A DNA stretch of 64,000 bases, from contig NZ_KV757545.1 of the NCBI RefSeq assembly GCF_001712795.1, positions 1-64,000 on the forward strand, read 5' to 3'. A program made the position numbers and the translations under genes. This DNA comes from Nostoc sp. KVJ20 (GTDB lineage Bacteria > Cyanobacteriota > Cyanobacteriia > Cyanobacteriales > Nostocaceae). Under the pieces are notes generated by a model. It made no database searches, was not told the origin of the DNA, and saw only the letters and a program-made list of their open reading frames with translations. Of this stretch, positions 8,391-15,640 are shown piece after piece (positions within the stretch are counted from its first letter, which is position 1; each line of letters opens with the position of its first letter).

Positions 8391-8487
8391 ATACAGTTCA
8401 GATAAGCCCAAAACACTTGTAGAGACGGCGATTTATCGCGTCTTCAAAGACAAATTATCTACATCAGTAACCTTAACTGAACCGTAT
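8391..8487. mobile_element. Miniature inverted-repeat element, 97-bp family (copy 1)
   Basis: Terminal inverted repeats ATACAGTTCAGATAAG and CTTAACTGAACCGTAT match at 14 of 16 positions. It is flanked by the 14-bp direct repeat TGCTATATATATCA (8377-8390 and 8488-8501). The interior carries TGTAGAGACGGCGATTTATC. No coding capacity, so movement would need a transposase in trans. A relative lies at 15377-15471. Confidence 0.75.
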
Positions 8488-8641
8488 TGCTATATATATC
8501 ACTAAAAAAGGTCAATTAGCTTTACGTAATTTGAGTTATTCAGGTTTACTCCAAGCTGTTGAACTCCATCGGACACAAGCATTATCTCTTACCCGAAGAG
8601 AGTTAAATCTTAAAAGTCCCACAGGTATTTTATATCTGTAG

Positions 8642-9327
8642 AAAATAGACATTCATCCATCAACTCAATCAATTTTTTAAGGGCTAGTTATGGAACGCTG
8701 CCAAGGAATTTGGGCAGAGTTACAATAATTAGCAATACTTCTCGGTTAAGCATTTTTAATTCGGAATCAGGTTTTGGGAAAAGGTCAAAGGATAAGGGTT
8801 AAAGGTTTTTCATTTCCCCTTTTCTCCTTAACCGAGAAATATTACAATAATTAGTTTTCCCCTCTTTTGGCGTTGTCGCATGAGCAGGGGAATATTAAAA
8901 TAATTCGTAATTTGTAATTCGTAATTAACTTTTGTAAAGGACATTTTATCTACTTAACTGTCTTAACTGTCTTAACTGTCTACTTAACTGTCTTAAATGT
9001 CTTAACTGTCCACTTTTACTGTCTTAACTGTCTATTTTTACTGCCTTAACTGCTATTGCATTTTCTTGATAAAGCTGAGATTATTTGAGAGTAGAGACTA
9101 AAGGCGTTGCCATACTACTAGCTTTGTGTATTTTTAAGAAATCTAGTCGATTTAAAAAAAAATATCTTTGGTTATAAAAAATTACTAATTTCCTATAAAT
9201 TGCCTAATTAAGGCAAAAATACGTTTAACATAGGTAGTTCAATAAATTTACCAACAAACATAGTTTATTCATCTATTGCATTGATTAATTAGAATTACGA
9301 ATTATCCTATTTGGAGATTAAACTTTT
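8642..9327. other. Intergenic region upstream of the patatin gene
   Basis: No gene is seen. It contains GTAATTCG-type repeats near 8905-8925, a tandem array of CTTAACTGT units (8951-9053) and an AT-rich stretch (9130-9310) likely to hold the promoter of the patatin gene. Confidence 0.45.
8951..9053. repeat. Tandem array of CTTAACTGT-type units
   Basis: About nine imperfect copies of a unit containing CTTAACTGT, spaced by short ACTTTTA or CTA insertions. This is a short tandemly repeated sequence, a class typical of filamentous cyanobacteria. Confidence 0.8.
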
Positions 9328-11472
9328 GTGACAAACCAGGTATATAGCCAATCAGTGCTGACATTTGATGGCCAAGATGATTACATAGACTTTGGCAAAA
9401 ATGATTTTTCTGGTGTTTTTGCTCAAGGAAGTTCGGCCTTTACAATTTCTGGATGGGTGAATCCTCATCAGCTAACAGATAAAGCCACTACATACGGCAC
9501 GCGCAATGTTTTTTTTGCTCGTTCTTCAGATCGATATAGTGATAATTTTGAGTTCGGCATCAGTGAATCAGGGAACCTAGATATATTTATTGATGAGACT
9601 CTTGAGAAGAAAATTAAAACTTTTGGCAATGGAGAATTAACTATCGGACAATGGCACTTCTTTGCCATTGTTTTTAATAAAGGTCAACTGAGCATATATC
9701 TTGATGAGAATGAGTATTTTGGGTACTTTACAGGAGACTCTTTAAATAAAGCAACTAGTTCTGTAACACTGGGCGCGACTTTACACAACAATATATATTT
9801 CACAGGTCAATTAGCGAATATTAGCGTCTGGAATTATCCCTGTCCCCCAGCGGAAATTCAAAGGCATCGCGATCAGCCTTTAGTTGGGAATGAACAAGGA
9901 TTAGTCGCTTACTGGAGATTAAACGAAGGACAAGGAAAAACTGTAAAAGACCAAACTGAAAATGGTCTTGATGGAAACTTGCGTGGCAATCCTAGTTGGG
10001 ATTTAGCACAACTTCCATTTGGAATTACACAATCATCGAACGAGAGTGAGCCACAAGAACAGACAGCGAGTAGTTCCGAGGAGAGTAACCTTGCGGGAAC
10101 TGTGGTGCTGGAGCCAGAAAGCCAATCTGTTGCAGAAGTTGTCTCCGTTGAAGTAATTGCTGTCAGTGAAACCGAGTTGCAGCAAGAGTCCGTTGAGGTT
10201 CCTCCAATTGTAGAAACTGGCATCCCAACCCAGACAACAACTGTGTTAGGGCCAGAGGAGCGTCACCCAAAGGCAAAAAAAGGGACAAAAAGACAGAGCG
10301 AAAAATCTGCAAACATTCAAACTCCCCAGCCAAAAGAGGAGAAAGCCGAAACAGTTCCAGTCGATATTCAACAGCAAACATTAACTCAGGAGCGATCGCC
10401 AAAAACTATGAATACGAAAGCTAATCCTAAATACAAAATACTCGCTATTGATGGCGGTGGTATTCGGGGCATTATCCCAGCCCTGCTACTAGCAGAAATT
10501 GAAAAGCGGGCACAAAAGCCGATTTTTAGTTTGTTCGATTTAATTTCTGGCACTTCCAGCGGCGGAATTCTGGCACTCGGATTAACCAAACCCCGATTAG
10601 ATTTAGAAGCCACTGATAGCTCACCCACCGCCCAATACAGCGCCGAGGATCTAGTCCAAATATATCTTGAGTATGGGGCTGAGATATTTTACGAGCCATT
10701 CTGGGAACAAATACTCGGTCAACTAGAAGATATATTCGTCCAACCAAAATATTCTTCTGAGGGCAGAGAAGAAATTATCAGGCAATATTTTGGCGACACT
10801 CCTCTAGAAAATAATCTCAAAGAAGTTTTCGTAACTAGCTACGATATCGAGCAGCGAATTCCCATATTCTTTACTAATAAAATTGAAAAGCAACAGACAG
10901 AATCGAAAAGATTCCGCAAGTTATGCTCAGGTTTTACCCTCACAGATGCAGCATTGGCAACTAGTGCAACTCCGACTTATTTTGCTCCCTATCGCGTTGC
11001 CAGTTCTCATAATACCAACGGCTTCTATACTTTAGTTGATGGCGGAGTAGTCGCTAATAATCCAGCTAATTTGGCTATTTTAGAAGCGCAAATTAGTAGA
11101 CAAGAAAATAAACAAGTTTTGAATACAGAGGATGTCTTGATAGTATCCTTGGGTACCGGTTCACTGACGAGTGTCTACCCTTATGACGAAGTGAAAAAAT
11201 GGGGACTATTGCAATGGGCAAAACCGCTGTTAAATATTGTGCTTGACGGTGGCAGTGAAGTTGTAGCTGGAGAATTAGAAAGATTGTTTGAATCTAATAG
11301 TAAAGGTAGTAAAAGTTCTTATTATCGATTTCAAACATTCTTAAAAAGTGAACTTGAAGCAATAGATAATGCCAAGCCAGAAAATCTGAGGCAGTTACAA
11401 ACTTTAGCTAATACACTGATTCAAGAAAAAAGTAAAGAAATCGATGAGTTGATTAGTATTTTATTAACCTAA
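9328..11472 (+). CDS. LamG-patatin fusion (putative lipid acyl hydrolase)
   Basis: 714 residues starting with GTG (GGAG 9-12 bases upstream). Residues 1-220 form a LamG/concanavalin-like domain (SVLTFDGQDDYIDFGKNDFS; GSSAFTISGWVNP), which usually binds carbohydrate. Residues about 225-365 are a low-complexity linker rich in Glu, Ser, Thr and Pro. From about 365 on comes a patatin domain: oxyanion loop GGGIRG (from 376), nucleophile motif GTSSG with Ser410, and DGG with Asp571. Together these form a Ser-Asp lipase dyad acting on membrane lipids. No signal peptide is visible. No cyclic-nucleotide synthase gene is adjacent, so a CBASS effector role is not supported. Confidence 0.85.
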   Translation: MTNQVYSQSVLTFDGQDDYIDFGKNDFSGVFAQGSSAFTISGWVNPHQLTDKATTYGTRNVFFARSSDRYSDNFEFGISESGNLDIFIDETLEKKIKTFGNGELTIGQWHFFAIVFNKGQLSIYLDENEYFGYFTGDSLNKATSSVTLGATLHNNIYFTGQLANISVWNYPCPPAEIQRHRDQPLVGNEQGLVAYWRLNEGQGKTVKDQTENGLDGNLRGNPSWDLAQLPFGITQSSNESEPQEQTASSSEESNLAGTVVLEPESQSVAEVVSVEVIAVSETELQQESVEVPPIVETGIPTQTTTVLGPEERHPKAKKGTKRQSEKSANIQTPQPKEEKAETVPVDIQQQTLTQERSPKTMNTKANPKYKILAIDGGGIRGIIPALLLAEIEKRAQKPIFSLFDLISGTSSGGILALGLTKPRLDLEATDSSPTAQYSAEDLVQIYLEYGAEIFYEPFWEQILGQLEDIFVQPKYSSEGREEIIRQYFGDTPLENNLKEVFVTSYDIEQRIPIFFTNKIEKQQTESKRFRKLCSGFTLTDAALATSATPTYFAPYRVASSHNTNGFYTLVDGGVVANNPANLAILEAQISRQENKQVLNTEDVLIVSLGTGSLTSVYPYDEVKKWGLLQWAKPLLNIVLDGGSEVVAGELERLFESNSKGSKSSYYRFQTFLKSELEAIDNAKPENLRQLQTLANTLIQEKSKEIDELISILLT

Positions 11473-11580
11473 ATACAGCGGATTTCAAGTTAGTGAACTA
11501 CACAAGCTAAGTCTCAAAGCCAGGTAGAAAGCCTGTTTTACTTCTGTTAGCGCAGCGGGGCGTAGCCTATTCTGGCTCCT

Positions 11581-11609
11581 GAATTCTGAATTCTGAATTC
11601 TGAATTCTG
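11581..11609. repeat. GAATTCT tandem heptamers
   Basis: Four copies of GAATTCT. The same family recurs at 38653-38690, at 34244-34280 (running into a gene end), around 61690-61725 and near 61915-61950. Confidence 0.85.
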
Positions 11610-11667
11610 CTGTATGAGCTTTTCTTGATGTTAATGGAGTTGAGCCAGTAATTTTCAATAGGTCGAA

Positions 11668-12759
11668 ATGGGGTCTTTAAGTAAGCCATCTTATCGGATC
11701 GTCGCCATTCTTGGGGAAGGAATTGGATCAGAAGTTGTGGAAGCTTCCTTAAAAATTCTGCAACACGTCGCTAAAATTGAAGGATTTACCTTACAGGTAG
11801 ACTATGGCTGGCTCGGTGCAACTGCCTTTGAACAACTGGGTAGTTACTTCCCTCAAGCTACCGCCGAACTGTGCGATGGAGCCGATGGCATTGTATTTGG
11901 TGCAGTTACTCAAGGCGGACTACTAGAACTCCGAAAGCATTTCGACTTTTTTTGCAATCTTCGTCCGATCCGTAGCGTTAAAAGCCTCGTACATAAATCT
12001 AGTCTTCGACCAGAGAAAATTCAAGGAATTGATATTCTCATCGTTCGAGAACTGGTCAGTGGAATCTATTTTGGCCCGTCTGGACGTGGCTCAGATGATA
12101 AAGGAGATTATGGTTATCATACGATGCGCTATTTCGATGAAGAGATTCGTCGAATTGCTCGTAAGGCTCTAGAACAAGCCCAATACCGCCGAGGATTACT
12201 CACCGTAGCCCACAAAGAAAATGCCTTGCCTTATTTGCCCTGGACTCGTCTAGTGGAAGAAGAAGCCAAAGAGTTTCCTGGCGTTGTTATCGAACCAATG
12301 CTAGTGGATAACTTAGCTATGCAAATGGTTCTGAATCCCCAACGGTTTGATGTAATTTTAGCGGGCAATTTGTTTGGAGATATTCTTAGCGATATTGGTG
12401 GTGCATTAATTGGCTCAATTGGTTTATTAGGATCGGCGACTCTTAATGCTGATGGATTTGGTTTGTACGAAGCGATTCATGGTACAGCCCCAGACATTGC
12501 TGGGAAGGGAATTGCTAATCCCCTTGGCACCCTTGGAGCTTGTATTTTAATGCTTCAACAATGGGGGGAAGTGCGGGCTGCCCAACTAATTATTGCAGCG
12601 CAAGACCGGATTTTAGCTAAAGGATACCGAACAGCTGATTTATTTAGCCAAGGAGAAGAAATTTTAGTCAATACTGCAACCTTAGTTGACCTTTTGCTCG
12701 AAGAACTTTCAGTTGTGCAACATTCTCAATTAGGAGTGCTTCATGAGTCATGTAAATAA
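11668..12759 (+). CDS. hphB: 3-Benzylmalate dehydrogenase (LeuB-like)
   Basis: A 363-residue member of the isopropylmalate dehydrogenase family (AILGEGIGSEVV; ANLFGDILSDIGG in the form GNLFGDILSDIGG; YEAIHGTAPDIAGKG). In the homophenylalanine pathway of Nostoc punctiforme the HphB enzyme oxidatively decarboxylates 3-benzylmalate to 2-oxo-4-phenylbutanoate using NAD. The assignment to hphB rather than leuB rests on context: it overlaps hphCD by 17 bp and heads an anabaenopeptin-type NRPS cluster that ends with hphA. An aminotransferase for the final step is not encoded here. Its first codons are nearly repeated at the end of hphA. Confidence 0.88.
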   Translation: MGSLSKPSYRIVAILGEGIGSEVVEASLKILQHVAKIEGFTLQVDYGWLGATAFEQLGSYFPQATAELCDGADGIVFGAVTQGGLLELRKHFDFFCNLRPIRSVKSLVHKSSLRPEKIQGIDILIVRELVSGIYFGPSGRGSDDKGDYGYHTMRYFDEEIRRIARKALEQAQYRRGLLTVAHKENALPYLPWTRLVEEEAKEFPGVVIEPMLVDNLAMQMVLNPQRFDVILAGNLFGDILSDIGGALIGSIGLLGSATLNADGFGLYEAIHGTAPDIAGKGIANPLGTLGACILMLQQWGEVRAAQLIIAAQDRILAKGYRTADLFSQGEEILVNTATLVDLLLEELSVVQHSQLGVLHESCK

Positions 12760-14452
12760 CGTTTTGCACCTGGGAGATGATATCAATACCGATGATATTA
12801 TTCCTGCCAATCGGGCGACAACAGATGACCCTGATTACTTAAAAAAGTATGCTTTAGAACATATTATTGGAGCAGGTGAACTGCTAAAATTCAATGTGAT
12901 TGAAGCAGGAGAAAACTTTGGCTGTGGTTCCAGTCGAGAAGTTGCCCCCATTGCCTTGCAAGCTGCGGGAATTGAGAAAATTCGGGCGCGATCGTTCGCT
13001 GAAATTTTTTATCGTAATAGCATCAATATTGGACTAGCCTTAGAAATTCTGGGGGAGAAAGAGGAGAATCCTGTAGTTGATGCGATCGCACTAGCCGGTG
13101 GGTTAATGTCTTTTAATCAGCTGCGTCGTCAGGGTAAAATCACCATTCCTCGCAGCCTCACCCCACCACGCCCCATGACTTTAGTCGAAAAACTCTTAGC
13201 TAAAGCCTCTGGAAATTCCTACGTCCAGCCGGGAGAAGTGGTTTTTGCCCAAGTCGATTTAGCCTTATCCCATGATGCTGTAGCCGGGCCTGTGGCCAAG
13301 ATATTTTATCAAGAGTATGGAGAAGGAGCAAAGTTATGGGACTCCCAAAAGGTAGTTTTGGTAGCCGATCACTTTATCCAAGTCAACGACATCCGGGCTG
13401 ATCACAAAGCTCATGTCATGTATGACCAGATGATTCAGTTTGCTAAAGTCCAAGGATGCCACTTATTTGATATGGTTTCTCCTGGTGAAGCAGCGGGCAT
13501 CTGTCACGTTTTACTCCCAGAAAAAGGGTTTGTCCGACCAGGAATGCTGATTGCCGGTACAGATTCCCATACCTGCACCTACGGGGCATTGGGAGCCTTT
13601 TCCACAGGAGTAGGAACCACCGATATGGCTAATATTTATGCCACAGGAGATATGTGGATTCGTGTTCCTCCAACCCTAGTATTTGAGTTGTCTGGAACCT
13701 TGTCTCCTAAAATCAGTGCCAAAGATATTATCCTATTTATCCTGGGAAAAATCGGCTGTGCTGGCGCTAGCGGTAAGGTAATAGAGTTTAGAGGGTCAAT
13801 CCTTGCACAACTGCCCTTTGATGAAAGGTTAACTCTAGCCAATATGGCTGTAGAGTGTGGTGCAATATGTGGCTTGATTGTTCCTGATGAGGTGACACGT
13901 GAGTATGTAAAAAACCGATCTCCAGAAGAATTTGCAGAGATTATCGGCGATGCTGATGCTGAGTATGAAAAGGTTTATCAATTTGACCTTAGTGATTTAG
14001 AAGCACAAGTGGCACGTCCCCCAAAACCGGATCAAGTAGTTGCCATTAGTCAATTAGAAGATATTCCGATTACCAAAGCTTTTATTGGCTCTTGTACTGG
14101 GGGTAAACTCTACGATTTAGCTCAAGCAGCCGAAGTTTTGCACGGTCGCCAACTGGCAGACGGTGTAAACTTGTTTATTGTACCTGCAACCATTGAAATT
14201 CGAGAACAAGCCCAAGAGTTAGGTTATCTCGATATTTTTGAACAAGCAGGAGCACAAATTCTCAAGACAGGTTGTGGGGCTTGTATCAATTCTGGACTTG
14301 GGGTTTTGGCAAAAGAAGAAGCAGGGATTTATGCAACCAATCGCAATTTTAAAGGACGTAGCGGCGATCCAACGGGCAAAAATTATTTAGCCTCACCAAG
14401 AACAGTGGCTATCTCTGCTGTAAATGGGAAAATTAGCGATCGCTTTGATTGA
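12743..14452 (+). CDS. hphCD: Fused benzylmalate isomerase (LeuD-LeuC-like)
   Basis: 569 residues, a fusion in the order small subunit then large subunit. Residues 1-165 are the LeuD-like swivel domain (GDDINTDDIIPANRAT; GENFGCGSSREVAPIAL). Residues 170-569 are the aconitase-type LeuC domain with the 4Fe-4S ligands C451 (GSCTGG) and C511/C514 (CGACINSG), and the TDSHTCTYGALGAFSTGVG segment. It should convert 2-benzylmalate to 3-benzylmalate, the step between HphA and HphB. It starts inside the last 17 bp of hphB, implying translational coupling. Leucine-pathway enzymes are normally encoded as separate subunits, which supports the hph assignment. Confidence 0.9.
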   Translation: MSHVNNVLHLGDDINTDDIIPANRATTDDPDYLKKYALEHIIGAGELLKFNVIEAGENFGCGSSREVAPIALQAAGIEKIRARSFAEIFYRNSINIGLALEILGEKEENPVVDAIALAGGLMSFNQLRRQGKITIPRSLTPPRPMTLVEKLLAKASGNSYVQPGEVVFAQVDLALSHDAVAGPVAKIFYQEYGEGAKLWDSQKVVLVADHFIQVNDIRADHKAHVMYDQMIQFAKVQGCHLFDMVSPGEAAGICHVLLPEKGFVRPGMLIAGTDSHTCTYGALGAFSTGVGTTDMANIYATGDMWIRVPPTLVFELSGTLSPKISAKDIILFILGKIGCAGASGKVIEFRGSILAQLPFDERLTLANMAVECGAICGLIVPDEVTREYVKNRSPEEFAEIIGDADAEYEKVYQFDLSDLEAQVARPPKPDQVVAISQLEDIPITKAFIGSCTGGKLYDLAQAAEVLHGRQLADGVNLFIVPATIEIREQAQELGYLDIFEQAGAQILKTGCGACINSGLGVLAKEEAGIYATNRNFKGRSGDPTGKNYLASPRTVAISAVNGKISDRFD

Positions 14453-14520
14453 ACTGGGGATGGGAGGAATGCGATTGTGTGAGATGGGTAAGCAGGGGCT
14501 ACCGTGTACACACAAGTCTT

Positions 14521-14635
14521 TTTCACCCCCTCTAACTCCCCCTTGGTAAGGGGGAGAACCGGATATTTCCCTGCTTTGTAAGGGGAAGAACCGGATATTT
14601 CCCTGCTTTGTAAGGGGGGGGATTAAGGGGGGTAA
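14521..14635. repeat. Palindromic and tandem repeat after hphCD
   Basis: CCCCCTTGGTAAGGGGG hairpin (about 14541-14557), followed by two near-identical 32-bp units containing ACCGGATATTTCCCTGC. A related CCCCCTTGGCAAGGGG palindrome occurs inside the aptA coding region near 19948-19964. The first hairpin could end hphBCD transcription, but no T run follows. Confidence 0.65.
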
Positions 14636-14722
14636 ATCCAGAGATTGGGGATTGAAACCTCAATTAAATCGAATTATCAGAGCGTGTTTTAACCAAGAAA
14701 AAAAGGATTTTAGGTAATTACA

Positions 14723-15115
14723 ATGGACGAAATCGTTAAAAAACTTGCTGGTCTGGGTCTTCCTGGCATCATTATCGTGATTTTAGCAGTCACATCAGCA
14801 GGTAGTAATGCTGCTATTGTTGCTGCCCTCACAGCCTTGGGAGGGCCCTTCGGTATTGTCGGAGGTATAGGTATACTTGGTCTAATAACGGTTGTAGGGG
14901 ATACTGTCGCGGGATATGGAATTGAAGCTGTTCTCAAGGCCGTCTATACAGAACGTAGTAAAACAGAATCAGTAAGATATCTCCTCAAAGAAATTAAAGA
15001 TTTACCCATTTCAGATGAGCTAAAACTCAAACTGAGAAATGAACTGAGTCCAGAAGTTATTATTGATACTGAAGAGATTCAGCCACCAAAAACAATTGAA
15101 ATTGTCGAGGAATAA
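14723..15115 (+). CDS. Small glycine-rich membrane protein, function unknown
   Basis: 130 residues. The first 75 are two or three hydrophobic glycine/alanine-rich helices (GLGLPGIIIVILAVTSAG; TALGGPFGIVGGIGILGLIT), ending in a conserved-looking YGIEAVLKAVY. The rest is charged and helical (SVRYLLKEIKDLPISDELKL), with an acidic tail. No signal peptide. It lies on the same strand between hphCD and aptA, with its own upstream region, so it may be transcribed with the cluster. I have no reliable family name. A glycine-zipper hairpin of this type could form a membrane oligomer, which is only inference. Confidence 0.65.
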   Translation: MDEIVKKLAGLGLPGIIIVILAVTSAGSNAAIVAALTALGGPFGIVGGIGILGLITVVGDTVAGYGIEAVLKAVYTERSKTESVRYLLKEIKDLPISDELKLKLRNELSPEVIIDTEEIQPPKTIEIVEE

Positions 15116-15640
15116 TTTCACTATTACATTCGGTGACATTTTAAATCAAATAGCACTAATACTATTTTGGATTTTAGATTGGGATTTGGGAGTCTGAAAA
15201 GCTGACTGTATTTTGCTTTAAGACATTTATCCAGTCGTATTCTATTTTCCGATTGGTGTCAGTAAAGCGATCGCAGCAATTTGCTGTGAGCAAATAAAAT
15301 GGCCTCTGAGTCTGATTTCATCGGATTAAAGCCTCAAAGGCCTATTCTTTTAAAGATTCGTGCAAGATATCTGCTAATACTGTTTCGTTAAGAAAAGAGA
15401 CGCGATCAATCGCCGTCTCTACAATAATCAGTCTTTCATCTTGATGGCAAAAAACCTTAACCAAACCGGATTGAGATATCTATTATCTAAGAGGATAGAG
15501 GAGTTTTTAAACATCCTCCAACACAAGCCGAAAAACGGTCTACCTATTTTCAAAAAAATAGCTATAGAGCCGGGTAAAGGATATATTCAAAAGCTATAAC
15601 TTTACTAAAACTTTTAACCTTTATACTAAATTTATTGATT
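15116..15640. other. Leader region upstream of aptA
   Basis: 525 bp without a gene. It holds the second copy of the 97-bp element (15377-15471), then an AT-rich stretch (15500-15640) in which the aptA promoter probably lies. No clear ribosome-binding site precedes aptA. A palindrome at about 15300-15345 (GGCCTCTGAG and CTCAAAGGCC) is visible. Confidence 0.4.
15377..15471. mobile_element. Miniature inverted-repeat element, 97-bp family (copy 2)
   Basis: Ends ATACTGTTTCGTTAAG and CTTAACCAAACCGGAT are inverted repeats of each other (12 of 16). The interior carries GATCAATCGCCGTCTCTACA, the inverse of the core in the copy at 8391-8487. The near direct repeats AGATATCTGCTA (15365-15376) and AGATATCTATTA (15474-15485) flank it. 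Confidence 0.65.

Larger units (their letters stand above)
8161..8641 (+). pseudogene. C-terminal gene fragment split by two miniature elements
   Basis: Three coding pieces share one protein. 8161-8243 reads NSHTLDGLDAHRLGGIEKYT. 8344-8390 reads LISLKHLFQSDAIYI. 8502-8641 reads KKGQLALRNLSYSGLLQAVE and on to a TAG at 8639-8641. Removing 8244-8343 and 8391-8501, that is one element plus one copy of its flanking direct repeat each, joins all three in one frame of about 90 codons. No start codon is visible, so the 5' part was lost earlier. I do not recognise the family. Confidence 0.55.

Noticed and set aside
9328..11472. Patatin protein as a CBASS (CapV-type) effector
   Set aside because: No cyclic-nucleotide synthase or associated CBASS gene lies nearby, and the N-terminal LamG domain is not typical of CapV.
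11668..14452. hphB and hphCD as ordinary leucine genes leuB and leuCD
   Set aside because: LeuD-LeuC fusion in this order, the 17-bp overlap, the NRPS genes downstream and hphA at the other end fit the homophenylalanine pathway better.
15635..15640. TTG start of aptA at 15635
   Set aside because: The ATG at 15641 follows two codons later and is the more likely start; there is no ribosome-binding site that favours TTG.
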